From: an uncultured delta proteobacterium
GTDB lineage: Bacteria > Desulfobacterota > Desulfobulbia > Desulfobulbales > Desulfocapsaceae
Length of the DNA: 64,000 bases
NCBI GenBank assembly: GCA_903901335.1
Contig: CAIUQR010000101.1
Coordinates: 17,132-81,131, forward strand
Direction of reading: 5' to 3'
Shown here: positions 8,970 to 17,772 of the stretch, one piece after another
How positions within the stretch are numbered: position 1 is the stretch's first letter
Layout of the letters: every line of letters starts with the position of its first letter
Made by a program: the position numbers and the translations under genes
The notes under the pieces: generated by a model
What the model was told of the DNA's origin: nothing
The model's database searches: none
Seen by the model: the letters and a program-made list of their open reading frames with translations, nothing else

Positions 8970-10697
8970 TTACTGTTCGTCCGTCTGACCTCCACCTGCG
9001 GCAGCCTTCAACAGGTCGCCAAAGGTTGATGGAGAATTGTCCGTGTTCTCTTCGGCCTTCTTGATCTTCTCGACCGCATCCTCTTCACCGTCGCCCTCTA
9101 ATGTCTTGATGGAAAGACCGATCTTTCGGTCTTTGGCAGAGACATTGATGACAATGGCCTTCAAAATATCACCCACTTTGTACATGCCAACCGGGGTCTT
9201 TACCTTATCCTTGCTGATCTCGGAGACATGAACAAGACCTTCAATACCTTCCTCGAGTTTCACGAAAACGCCGAAATCGGTCACATTGGTAATGACACCT
9301 TCGATAACGGTCCCGGATGGATAATTATTATAGGCAGCCTGCCACGGATCCGGGGTCAGCTGTTTAATACCCAGCGAGAACCGTTCGTTTTCCTTATCAA
9401 TCTTCAATACAACCGCCTGAATGGTCTCGCCTTTGGCATACTTCTCGGACGGATGCTTGATCCGCTCGGTCCAGGAGAGATCGGAGACATGGATCAGACC
9501 GTCGATCCCCTCCTCAATGCCGATGAAAACACCGAAGTCGGTGATATTCTTGATCTTACCTTCGATGATAGAGCCGACCGGATAGGTCTCGGTGACCAGA
9601 TCCCAAGGATTCGGCTGGAGCTGCTTCATGCCGAGCGAGATACGCTTCGTTTCCGGTTCGATATTCAAGACCATGATCTCCAGCTCATCGCCGACGGAGA
9701 CCATCTTCGACGGATGACGCGGTTTCTTGGACCAGGTCATCTCGGAAACATGGATGAGTCCTTCGACACCCTCTTCAAGCTCGACGAAGACACCGTAATC
9801 GGTGATCGAAACGACCTTACCCTTGGTATTCTGGCTGATGGGATATCTGTCAGTGACCGTTGCCCAGGGATCTTCACGCAGCTGTTTGACACCCAGGGAA
9901 ACACGATCATGCTCCTTGTCATATTTGAGAACTTTGACCTCAAGTTCCTGACCGACCTTATAAAGTTTTGCCGGGTGAGAAACGCGGCCCCAGGAAAGAT
10001 CGGTGATATGACAGAGACCGTCCATGCCGCCCATGTCGATGAACAAACCGTAGTCGGTGATATTGGTGATCGCACCGGTGATGATCTGTCCTTCCTGCAG
10101 CAGGGATCGCATCTTCTCACGCAACTTGTTGCGCTCTTCTTCGAGGATTGCCCGTCTGGAGATAACGACGTTGTTGCGCTTCTTGTTGAACTTCAGAATT
10201 TTAAACTCAAAGCTCTGACCAATCAGCCCGTCGAGATCTTTGACCGGGCGCAGATCAATCTGGGAATAGGGCAGGAAGGCGGGTACGCCGATATCAACGG
10301 ACATGCCGCCCTTTACGCGGCTTTCGATCTTGCCTTCGATGGTCTTGTCGTCTTCCTGGATCTTGGCAATGTCTTCCCATACCTTGATCGCAATCGCTTT
10401 TTCCCGTGACAGAAGGAGTCCGCCTTCTTCTTTACGACGCTCTACAAAAACTTCAAAGGTATCACCGATCTTGATCTGTGACTGTTCTTCGAGACGGAAT
10501 TCCGACTTGGCGATGTAGCTCTCGGCCTTATCGCCGACATCGATCAGAAGGAAATCATCGACAGTGCCGATGACGGTTCCCATCGCCACATCACCGACGG
10601 CCACGACCTTGTTGTTTTCCGGCATCTCGAAAAGTTCTGCAAAGCTCAACTCTCCGCCGCTGTTTCCCTGGGTTGATTGGTTAAATTCTTCTGTCAT
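8970..10697 (-). CDS. rpsA: 30S ribosomal protein S1
   Basis: A 575-aa protein with six S1 (OB-fold) RNA-binding repeats, at about residues 36-103, 121-186, 205-273, 290-360, 377-447 and 464-533. Repeats 3-6 are the canonical kind, each with ITDYGLF/VFI or V and an H-(I)-(T/S)-(D/E) motif such as GLIHVSEMTW and GLIHVSDLSW; the first two are the divergent ribosome-binding ones. It helps the small subunit bind and unfold mRNA. The acidic, Gly-rich C-terminal tail (SPSTFGDLLKAAAGGG) is variable in the family. The start ATG has AGAAGAG about 8 nt upstream. Confidence 0.97.
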   Translation of the reverse strand: MTEEFNQSTQGNSGGELSFAELFEMPENNKVVAVGDVAMGTVIGTVDDFLLIDVGDKAESYIAKSEFRLEEQSQIKIGDTFEVFVERRKEEGGLLLSREKAIAIKVWEDIAKIQEDDKTIEGKIESRVKGGMSVDIGVPAFLPYSQIDLRPVKDLDGLIGQSFEFKILKFNKKRNNVVISRRAILEEERNKLREKMRSLLQEGQIITGAITNITDYGLFIDMGGMDGLCHITDLSWGRVSHPAKLYKVGQELEVKVLKYDKEHDRVSLGVKQLREDPWATVTDRYPISQNTKGKVVSITDYGVFVELEEGVEGLIHVSEMTWSKKPRHPSKMVSVGDELEIMVLNIEPETKRISLGMKQLQPNPWDLVTETYPVGSIIEGKIKNITDFGVFIGIEEGIDGLIHVSDLSWTERIKHPSEKYAKGETIQAVVLKIDKENERFSLGIKQLTPDPWQAAYNNYPSGTVIEGVITNVTDFGVFVKLEEGIEGLVHVSEISKDKVKTPVGMYKVGDILKAIVINVSAKDRKIGLSIKTLEGDGEEDAVEKIKKAEENTDNSPSTFGDLLKAAAGGGQTDEQ

Positions 10698-10769
10698 GGA
10701 TTTCGCTCTTCTTTCAGGCCAAAAGCCAAATGGTTAAGGTTTATCTTTACCTTTTAAAATCAGGTATAT

Positions 10770-10810
10770 AAAAAAATAAAGGCCGCATCCCCTCGGGAAG
10801 GCAACCTTTT
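10770..10810 (-). terminator. Rho-independent terminator after the DEAD-box helicase
   Basis: On the minus strand AAAAGG and CCTTT close a stem with an inner TCCC/GGGGA pairing, followed by a run of T with one A. It would end the helicase transcript before rpsA. The left arm is shared with the terminator after rpsA. A small perfect repeat, ACTGT-AAA-ACAGT, lies at 10814-10826. Confidence 0.6.
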
Positions 10811-10884
10811 CCGACTGTAAAACAGTACCTTATAGCAAAGAAAAAACAGAACGACAAGGACTTCTTGCAATGAGCCATAAAAAA

Positions 10885-12408
10885 TCATCGCCTTCCGCCT
10901 TCCGTCTTCCGTCTCCTTTTTCCAGTCTCCAGTCTCCTGTCCCCTGTCTCCTGAATCCTGGCCCCCTTCGGCGCCGGGGTCAGCATCGCCTCGTCCGGGA
11001 CGATACATTCCAGTTTCCGTCCAATAAATTCTTCTATCTGCGGGAGATAAAAAGAGCCCTCTTCACAGGCGAAACTGATGGAGGTGCCTGCTGCCCCGGC
11101 CCGGCCAGTTCTGCCGATGCGATGGACATAATCTTCCGGCTCATACGGCAAGGTGTAATTGACCACATGGCTGATGCCCTCTATATGAATCCCACGGCCG
11201 GCGACATCTGTCGCCACCAGGACCTGGATCTTGCCGGCCCGGAAATCCTCCAGTCGTTTGGTCCGCTGCTGCTGAGGAACATCACCGGTCAGCAGATCGC
11301 AGTTGAGCCCATTCCGTTTCAGCCGCTCAGAGAGCCTTCTGGCCTCGTTTTTCTGATTGGTAAAGACAAGGATACGCTCACCGGCTTTTTGCAGCACCAG
11401 ATTATAGAGAACATCATATTTTTCGGCAGTCGTGACCAGATAGACGATCTGGTCGATGCTTTCCACCGTTACCTGTTCCGGCTCGATCTCGACCTGGACA
11501 GGGTCTTTGCACCATTGCGCGGCAAGACGACGGACTTCTTCAGTCACTGTCGCTGAAAAGAGCATGGTCTGACGCTGCGAACTCTCCGGAATCCGCTGAA
11601 TGATTCGCCGAACATCGGGAATGAAGCCCATATCGAGCATCCGATCAGCCTCATCGATGACCATGATTTCACAGTCATCCAGACGGATCACATTTTTTCC
11701 AAGAAAATCAAGAAGTCGACCGGGGGTTGCCACCACGACATCGCAACGTTTTTCTTTCAGATCCTGCATCTGACTCCGATAATCAACCCCTCCGAAAACG
11801 GAGACAATACGCAGGGATGTGTACTTGGCCAGATCCCGGCCGTCCTTGGTGATCTGCACCACCAGTTCACGGGTCGGGGCGATAATCAGCGTCCGCGGCC
11901 TGCCGTTACCCGTATCCTTCCTCTCATCGGCCAGCAGCCTCGAAAACACCGCTATCAAAAAAACCGCGCTTTTGCCGGTACCGGTATTGGCCCTGCCGAT
12001 AAGATCCGTACCCTGTAGAACGACCGGCAGGGCTTTGGCCTGCACCGGTGTGCAGTATAAAAACCCCAGATCGGCAATGGCATGCATAATCGTTTCCGGC
12101 AGGGAAAAGTCATGGAAACGGGATTTCCCTTCGACTGGTTCAACATGGAACTTACCGATATCCCAGGATTCTTTCCGTTTCTGTCGACGGCGAGCGGACG
12201 AACCTGTTCCCTGTCCATCACTGCCTTTCCGCCGGGTCCTCCCCGGTCCATCCTGTCCTGTTTGTTCTGTTGTCCTCTCCTGCAGCGTTTGAGAGGCAAC
12301 ACCTTGATCGGCCTTCTCAACGGATTGGAGAGCGGGAGATTTTTTCCTTTTCGGCCAGAGAAAATTCCGAATCCTCCTCCCGGCAGACTGAAGCATTTTT
12401 CTAATCAT
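10885..12408 (-). CDS. DEAD-box RNA helicase
   Basis: A 507-aa ATP-dependent RNA helicase. A basic, low-complexity N-terminal extension (about 1-95) precedes the core: Q-motif region FHDFSLPETIMHAI, motif I ANTGTGKSAVF, Ia PTRELVVQ, GG, TPGRLLDF, motif II DEAD, motif III SAT, then the second RecA domain with VFTNQKNEA, VATDVAGRGIH and HRIGRTGRAG. It resembles RhlB/RhlE-type helicases acting in ribosome assembly or mRNA decay. The last 25 or so residues (ETGDRRLETGKRRR and on) come from a 7-bp DNA repeat. No clear Shine-Dalgarno precedes the ATG at 12408; a second Met lies 4 codons on. Confidence 0.93.
   Translation of the reverse strand: MIRKMLQSAGRRIRNFLWPKRKKSPALQSVEKADQGVASQTLQERTTEQTGQDGPGRTRRKGSDGQGTGSSARRRQKRKESWDIGKFHVEPVEGKSRFHDFSLPETIMHAIADLGFLYCTPVQAKALPVVLQGTDLIGRANTGTGKSAVFLIAVFSRLLADERKDTGNGRPRTLIIAPTRELVVQITKDGRDLAKYTSLRIVSVFGGVDYRSQMQDLKEKRCDVVVATPGRLLDFLGKNVIRLDDCEIMVIDEADRMLDMGFIPDVRRIIQRIPESSQRQTMLFSATVTEEVRRLAAQWCKDPVQVEIEPEQVTVESIDQIVYLVTTAEKYDVLYNLVLQKAGERILVFTNQKNEARRLSERLKRNGLNCDLLTGDVPQQQRTKRLEDFRAGKIQVLVATDVAGRGIHIEGISHVVNYTLPYEPEDYVHRIGRTGRAGAAGTSISFACEEGSFYLPQIEEFIGRKLECIVPDEAMLTPAPKGARIQETGDRRLETGKRRRKTEGGRR
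10892..10961. repeat. Ten degenerate 7-bp tandem repeats in the helicase 3' end
   Basis: Read on the plus strand the stretch splits exactly into ten heptamers: CTTCCGC, CTTCCGT twice, CTCCTTT, TTCCAGT, CTCCAGT, CTCCTGT, CCCCTGT, CTCCTGA, ATCCTGG. On the coding strand this is a GGAGACAGGAGACTGG-type array. Because 7 is not a multiple of 3 it encodes a repeating basic tail of 7 codons per 3 units (ETGDRR-like), and it runs to within a few bases of the stop codon. Confidence 0.85.
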
Positions 12409-12447
12409 ATCAACTATGCCGGTTAGTGTGAAAATTATACTGCAGGA

Positions 12448-13161
12448 TCATCGCCCATGGTGGCGCAATTCTTCCATAATGGGCCCGAAAAGCTCCTCAT
12501 ATTCAGGAATCGCCTTTCTAAGGATGATATCAAACATCGGGACTTCGTCATCGTTAACGACAAGATTTGCAGAATAGGCCAGTGCCTGCAGGTTGTAAAA
12601 TGTCTTAAATTCCTTGCCGATCAGAATATAAAAAATGAACCGCCTCTTGGACATGTTCATTGTGCGCATTTCTTTATGGAAGGTGCTGGAATTGATACCA
12701 TTGGCCTCATACAGCGAATGGTGAACAATACAGGCATAATCGACAAACCGGATCTTTTCGATGGCGTCAGCGGTTGAGTCGACCAATTCTGCTTTATAGC
12801 CGATACCTTCCAGGGCGCCGATCACCATCTCCCTGGCAGAACCTTCCTGCATCAGGATAAGCGCCATCGGCACATCTTCGATTGTCTCCTTCCCTTCATA
12901 TCTCCCCTCTTTCAGCCAGGAGATATCAGGCGGCCGCGGCGGAGTGACGGGACGGACCGGTTTCGCCTCTCCCGACCGCCCTTTGCCTTTCTTTCCTGCA
13001 GGCAGGGGCAGGGACATCATGTCCGCATGGAGGGCGACTGCTCCTCCGCATTTCGGACATTTGACAGCGATTGTCTTTCCGGCGGCAAGTCCCTTCACAT
13101 TCTCGACGATCTTTTTCGGGAGCTCCAACTGTTTCTCACAATGCGGGCAGCTAACAATCAT
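12448..13161 (-). CDS. Zinc-ribbon protein with pseudo-receiver domain
   Basis: A 237-aa protein with an N-terminal zinc ribbon (C5-x2-C8 and C35-x2-C38, MJ0042-like), a basic Pro-rich linker (about 55-85), and a C-terminal domain of about 140 residues. That domain begins VPMALILMQEGSAREMVIGAL and has the length and strand-helix rhythm of a CheY-like receiver, but the acidic pocket and phospho-aspartate are missing, so it should be a non-phosphorylated protein-interaction module. It starts 57 nt after the PilT-family gene, suggesting a role in pilus or surface control. No function is established. Confidence 0.7.
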   Translation of the reverse strand: MIVSCPHCEKQLELPKKIVENVKGLAAGKTIAVKCPKCGGAVALHADMMSLPLPAGKKGKGRSGEAKPVRPVTPPRPPDISWLKEGRYEGKETIEDVPMALILMQEGSAREMVIGALEGIGYKAELVDSTADAIEKIRFVDYACIVHHSLYEANGINSSTFHKEMRTMNMSKRRFIFYILIGKEFKTFYNLQALAYSANLVVNDDEVPMFDIILRKAIPEYEELFGPIMEELRHHGR

Positions 13162-13218
13162 TTTATCCTCTTTTCAGGTAAGGTTTGTCTCATCATGATC
13201 CAGTGATAGAATGCAGGA

Positions 13219-14391
13219 TCAATATCTGCCGCGAGGATCTTCCTCTTCCTCCATCGCCAGCCCCGACAGTGAGGAGGTCGCCTCTCCCCGTTCCGCCTTC
13301 AACCGGTCCAGCCCGCGTTTTACCTCATTTCTGTGTGAGCAGTACACCATAACGGACTGTTCGGTGATCAGACCATTACTGTACATATCGAGGATATGCT
13401 GATCAAAGGTCCGCATACCCCGGGCCGAGCCGTTATGGATGACACTGTAGTACGTTTTTTCCTCCGCCTCCCCGTTTAAGATCAGATCCTTGACCCGCAG
13501 ACTGGTGCAGAGGATCTCCATGGCCGCGATCCTGCCGCCGTTAATCCGCGGCAGCAGACGCTGACCGACAATCCAACGGATCGTATCGGCCAGCCGGTTC
13601 CGGATCTGGGGCTGCTCTTCCTGGTCGAACATACCGAGCATACGGTTGATAGCCTGACCGGCATCAATGGTATGCAGGGTGGAGAGGACCAGATGCCCCG
13701 TCTCTGCAGCAGTCAGAGCAATTTCCATGGTATCCCGGTCCCTGATCTCGCCGACCAGAATAACCTTGGGGGCCTGACGCAGGGCAGCACGCATACCGGT
13801 CGCAAACGAGCTGAAATCGTTTCCGAGTTCGCGCTGGTTGAAGGTGGCCTTATGATGCTGGTGGACATATTCAATGGGGTCTTCCAGGGTAACTATATGC
13901 ACCGCGCGATCATGGTTGATCCGATCCAGAAGGGCGGCAAGCGATGTTGTCTTACCTGTACCGGTCGCACCGGTGAACAGAACAAGGCCGTTCAACTCTT
14001 TGGCCATCTTGTTGAAGGGCTCAGGAAACTGCATGGACTCAATGCTCGGGACCTCGGTCTCGAGCTTTCTGAGAACGGTAGAAAAACACCCCTTCTGGGT
14101 GAAGATGTTCACCCTGAAACGTGCCTTATCCCCCAGAGCATACGAAAGGTCACAGGAACCGCTTTCGATCAGATTGGTCAACAGCCGCTTGTTGTTGCCG
14201 ATCAGATTCATCGCAAAGGTCTCGGTCTGGAACGGTGTCAGTTCCATAACAGGCGGCTGAACCTGAACCGAGGCAAGCTGTCCGGCGGTCTCGACCTGGA
14301 GTGGTTTTCCCACCGTGAGATTCAGGTCGGAAACATTACTATGAGACTCCAGCATGGCCGTGATCCAGTAATCAATTTCTGTCTTTTTCAT
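13219..14391 (-). CDS. PilT/PilU-family type IV pilus retraction ATPase
   Basis: A 390-aa hexameric secretion ATPase of the PilT family, which depolymerises type IV pili at the inner membrane. It shows Walker [16 protein letters not shown], the Asp box [11 protein letters not shown], Walker [13 protein letters not shown] and the His box [15 protein letters not shown]. The N-terminal PAS-like domain covers about residues 1-100 and the C-terminal tail ends with acidic EEEEDP. It mixes PilT-like (AETGHLV) and PilU-like ([19 protein letters not shown]) signatures, so no symbol is given. ATG at 14391 has GAGAGGAT just upstream. No other pilus genes lie nearby. Confidence 0.88.
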   Translation of the reverse strand: MKKTEIDYWITAMLESHSNVSDLNLTVGKPLQVETAGQLASVQVQPPVMELTPFQTETFAMNLIGNNKRLLTNLIESGSCDLSYALGDKARFRVNIFTQKGCFSTVLRKLETEVPSIESMQFPEPFNKMAKELNGLVLFTGATGTGKTTSLAALLDRINHDRAVHIVTLEDPIEYVHQHHKATFNQRELGNDFSSFATGMRAALRQAPKVILVGEIRDRDTMEIALTAAETGHLVLSTLHTIDAGQAINRMLGMFDQEEQPQIRNRLADTIRWIVGQRLLPRINGGRIAAMEILCTSLRVKDLILNGEAEEKTYYSVIHNGSARGMRTFDQHILDMYSNGLITEQSVMVYCSHRNEVKRGLDRLKAERGEATSSLSGLAMEEEEDPRGRY

Positions 14392-14474
14392 TATCCTCTC
14401 CTGAAAAAATATGCTATACCATTCATTTTCATAGTATATTGTCACAAAAGACACAAGGGATTCTAGCATTTTTT

Positions 14475-14504
14475 TTGAATTTGCCCACATTTATTTGTTA
14501 TACT
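14475..14504 (+). promoter_or_regulatory. Promoter of ilvD
   Basis: TTGAAT (14475-14480) and TATACT (14499-14504) with an 18-nt spacer and an upstream TG (extended -10, TGTTATACT). The predicted start near 14511 gives a short leader of about 24 nt that carries the TAAGGAG ribosome binding site, with no room for a branched-chain attenuator. Confidence 0.6.
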
Positions 14505-14534
14505 GGACGGTTCTCTTCGGTAAGGAGTAAAATA

Positions 14535-16373
14535 ATGACAATCGAACTTCGCAGCGCAACGACAACTCAAGGGCGAAAAATGGCGGGCGCCCGCAGCCTC
14601 TGGCGGGCAAACGGGATGACCGAAGAACAATTCGGCCGGCCGATCATCGGTATTGTCAACTCATTTACCCAGTTCGTACCGGGCCATGTCCATCTGCATG
14701 AGATTGGCCAGCACCTGAAAAAACTGATCGCGGGCCTCGGATGTTTCGCAGCCGAGTTCAACACCATCGCCATCGACGACGGTATAGCGATGGGCCACTC
14801 CGGCATGCTCTACTCCCTGCCCTCACGCGAATTGATCGCCGACAGCGTCGAGTATATGTGCAATGCCCATACAGTCGACGCGATGATCTGCATCAGCAAC
14901 TGCGACAAGATCACTCCCGGCATGCTGATGGCGGCGATGCGTCTGAACATCCCGGCGATCTTCGTCTCCGGCGGCCCGATGGAGGCCGGTCGCGACGGCG
15001 ATAAGCGCTACGACCTGGTCGATGCAATGGTCATGGCAGCTGATCAGGACGTAGCAGATAAAGATATCGACCGGATCGAACGCTGCGCCTGCCCCACCTG
15101 CGGCTCCTGTTCCGGGATGTTTACCGCCAACTCGATGAACTGCCTGAACGAGGCGCTTGGATTGGCGCTGCCCGGCAACGGCACCGTCGTTGCCACCCAT
15201 GCCCGCAGGACAGAGCTCTTTGAACAGGCCGCCCGGCTCATCGTCGGGATGGCCCGCGCCTGGTATGACAACGAAGACGCCCAGGTCCTGCCGCGCTCCA
15301 TTGCCAGGAAGGCGGCCTTCCTGAACGCCATGACTCTCGATATCGCCATGGGCGGCTCCACCAACACGGTCCTGCATCTCCTGGCCATCGCCCATTCGGC
15401 AGGAGTCGATTTCACCATGAGCGATATCGATAAGCTCTCCCGGCAGGTCCCGAACCTGTGCAAGGTCTCCCCCTCCTCTTCATATCATATGGAAGATGTG
15501 AACAGAGCAGGCGGCATCATGGCCATCCTGGGCGAATTGGACCGGGCCGGTCTGATCGATACCAGTGTCAGCCGGGTGGACGCCCCGAACCTGAAAGAGG
15601 CCCTGGCCATCTGGGACATAGGCGGCGTGTCCTGCTCGCCTGCGGCCCGGAGTCTCTATCTCAGCGCCCCCGGCAACAGCGGCAGAAATCTGCTTATGGG
15701 CTCCCAGGAGGTCATGTTCGAGGAAGCCGATCTGGACCGGGAGAACGGCTGCATCAGAGACATTGAACACTGCTACACCCGAGATGGAGGCCTGGCCGTC
15801 CTGTATGGCAACATTGCCGAAAACGGCTGCATCGTCAAGACCGCCGGTGTCGACCCATCCATCTTCAGGTTCGCCGGCCGGGCCAGGGTATTCTCCTCCC
15901 AGGAGGCTGCCTGCGACGCGATCTTAAACGGCGGCATCAAGGCCGGAGACGTGGTGATCATCCGCTACGAAGGCCCTAAGGGAGGTCCCGGCATGCAGGA
16001 GATGCTCTACCCGACCTCGTACCTGAAATCGGTACACCTCGGCAAAGAATGCGCGCTGATCACCGACGGCCGTTTCTCCGGCGGCACCTCCGGTCTTTCC
16101 ATCGGCCACGTCTCCCCCGAGGCTGCGGCCGGCGGCACCATAGGCCTGGTGGAAGACGACGATATCATCGAGATCGATATACCGGCCCGGAAGATCCATG
16201 CCGCCGTATCGGATGCGGTCCTGGCCAAACGCCGGAAGAAGGAAGAAAAGAAAGGCCCTCTCGCCTTCAAACCGGTGGGCCGCAACCGGCAGATTTCACA
16301 GGCCCTGAAGGCCTATGCCCTGCTGGCCGCTTCCGCCGATAAGGGCGCCGTCCGGATCGTCCCGGAGGATTGA
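14535..16373 (+). CDS. ilvD: Dihydroxy-acid dehydratase
   Basis: A 612-aa iron-sulfur dehydratase of the IlvD/Edd family. It converts 2,3-dihydroxy-isovalerate and 2,3-dihydroxy-3-methylvalerate to the 2-oxoacids leading to valine, leucine and isoleucine. Cluster and active-site segments are visible: [30 protein letters not shown], and [11 protein letters not shown] and [19 protein letters not shown] near the C-terminus. Length matches the E. coli enzyme. The ATG at 14535 has TAAGGAG 8 nt upstream, which excludes the longer open frame. Its TGA is followed immediately by the start of a transporter gene. Confidence 0.97.
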   Translation: MTIELRSATTTQGRKMAGARSLWRANGMTEEQFGRPIIGIVNSFTQFVPGHVHLHEIGQHLKKLIAGLGCFAAEFNTIAIDDGIAMGHSGMLYSLPSRELIADSVEYMCNAHTVDAMICISNCDKITPGMLMAAMRLNIPAIFVSGGPMEAGRDGDKRYDLVDAMVMAADQDVADKDIDRIERCACPTCGSCSGMFTANSMNCLNEALGLALPGNGTVVATHARRTELFEQAARLIVGMARAWYDNEDAQVLPRSIARKAAFLNAMTLDIAMGGSTNTVLHLLAIAHSAGVDFTMSDIDKLSRQVPNLCKVSPSSSYHMEDVNRAGGIMAILGELDRAGLIDTSVSRVDAPNLKEALAIWDIGGVSCSPAARSLYLSAPGNSGRNLLMGSQEVMFEEADLDRENGCIRDIEHCYTRDGGLAVLYGNIAENGCIVKTAGVDPSIFRFAGRARVFSSQEAACDAILNGGIKAGDVVIIRYEGPKGGPGMQEMLYPTSYLKSVHLGKECALITDGRFSGGTSGLSIGHVSPEAAAGGTIGLVEDDDIIEIDIPARKIHAAVSDAVLAKRRKKEEKKGPLAFKPVGRNRQISQALKAYALLAASADKGAVRIVPED

Positions 16374-17666
16374 TTGCAAGGGTTGCGAGGCTCAGTGCCC
16401 CTGCCGCAAGAAGTGCCGGAAACGACCTCCAAACCAATCCAGGTCAGGCCCTCTGTTCATTACGGCTGGTTTATAGTCGCAGCCGGGACACTCTGCATCT
16501 TCGCCTGTCTCGGCCTGGGCCGGTTTTCCCTTGGTATGCTGCTGCCTTCCATGGGTAGATCCCTCCAGCTCTCCTATGCGCAGATGGGGCTGATCAGCAC
16601 CGCAAATTTCATCGGCTATCTGGCCGGAGTGCTAATCAGCAGCAAGCTGATGAAGGCCTTCGGGGCCAGAAGGCTGATCGGGGCCTCTCTGCTGCTGGTC
16701 GGCCTGTCAATGATCTCGGTTGGACTGACGAACAGACTGCCTCTGCTTATTTTCTTCTATATGGCCACAGGAATCGGCAGTGCGCTTGCCAATATTCCGA
16801 TCATGGCACTGGTCTCGGTCTGGTTCACCAGCCGGAAGCGGGGCAAGGCGGCCGGTTTTATCGTTATCGGCAGCGGGCTTGCCATTGTTTTATCCGGCTG
16901 GCTGGTCCCGCTGCTCAACAGCAGGTATACTGATGGCTGGCGGATCAGCTGGTTTGTCCTCGGCGGTACAGTCTCCCTGGCTGCGGCCATCTGCTCTCTG
17001 GTTATCCGCAATTCCCCGCAGGAGCTTGGCCTTGAACCGATCGATTCCAACAAAGTACGGCCCGCCGCCGATGACGATGGAGCCCAATTCAGGGATGTCA
17101 CGCTCAGATCACCGATAGTTCTCCATTGTGCAGCGATCTACTTTCTCTTCGGCTTCACCTATGTTATTTATGCAACCTTCATCGTCACCGCCCTGGTCCG
17201 GGAAAAGGGTTTTCCCGAATCCGTTGCCGGACATTTCTGGTCCTGGGTCGGCCTGTTGAGCCTGTTGTCCGGACCGGTCTTCGGCACCTTTTCCGACCGT
17301 TTCGGCAGAAAGGCTGCACTCATCACGGTTTTTGCGATCCAGGCCGTTGCCTATCTGCTTATGGCCCTGGATCTGCCGGAGATCTTTCTCTATCTCTCCA
17401 TCGGCTGTTTCGGCATCGTGGCCTGGAGCATCCCCTCCATAATGGCCGCCCTCGTCGGGGATTATGCCGGATACCGGCAGGTTGCTGCAATCTTCGGTTT
17501 TGTAACCTTTGTCTTCGGATTAGGTCAGATTACAGGCCCTTACCTGGCAGGAGTCCTCGCCCAGGCAACGGGTCGTTTTTCCGGAAGCTTCCTGATGGCC
17601 TCCGGCTTGGCCGTACTGGCCCTTGTGCTGTCCGCCCTGCTTCCGGCTGCCGGAAAAAGAAAATAA
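16374..17666 (+). CDS. YbfB/YjiJ-family MFS transporter
   Basis: A 430-aa, 12-helix MFS permease. After a hydrophilic N-terminal stretch of about 28 residues comes HYGWFIVAAGTLCIFACLGL and GRFSLGMLLPSM, the signature of the YbfB/YjiJ (MFS_4) group; DRFGRKAAL is the second-half motif A. The TTG at 16374 directly follows the ilvD stop and lies 5 nt after GGAGG, so it is the probable start. Substrate unknown; co-transcription with ilvD hints at a branched-chain amino acid or oxoacid, which is only an inference. Confidence 0.82.
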   Translation: MQGLRGSVPLPQEVPETTSKPIQVRPSVHYGWFIVAAGTLCIFACLGLGRFSLGMLLPSMGRSLQLSYAQMGLISTANFIGYLAGVLISSKLMKAFGARRLIGASLLLVGLSMISVGLTNRLPLLIFFYMATGIGSALANIPIMALVSVWFTSRKRGKAAGFIVIGSGLAIVLSGWLVPLLNSRYTDGWRISWFVLGGTVSLAAAICSLVIRNSPQELGLEPIDSNKVRPAADDDGAQFRDVTLRSPIVLHCAAIYFLFGFTYVIYATFIVTALVREKGFPESVAGHFWSWVGLLSLLSGPVFGTFSDRFGRKAALITVFAIQAVAYLLMALDLPEIFLYLSIGCFGIVAWSIPSIMAALVGDYAGYRQVAAIFGFVTFVFGLGQITGPYLAGVLAQATGRFSGSFLMASGLAVLALVLSALLPAAGKRK

Positions 17667-17772
17667 GCGGAGAAAGTGCAAGTCACGCTCCGGCAGCCTG
17701 AAAAATGTTTTCGAAATACCCGGCAAGTATGGTTAAATTACATCTGATGAGTCGGCACCGTGCTCAACCGGT

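Noticed and set aside
9228..10409. 393-aa open frame on the plus strand with apparent repeats
   Set aside because: Antisense to rpsA; the repeats mirror the S1 domains.
10760..11008. 82-aa minus-strand frame rich in ETGDRG
   Set aside because: It reads the heptamer repeat in another frame and then the terminator; not a gene.
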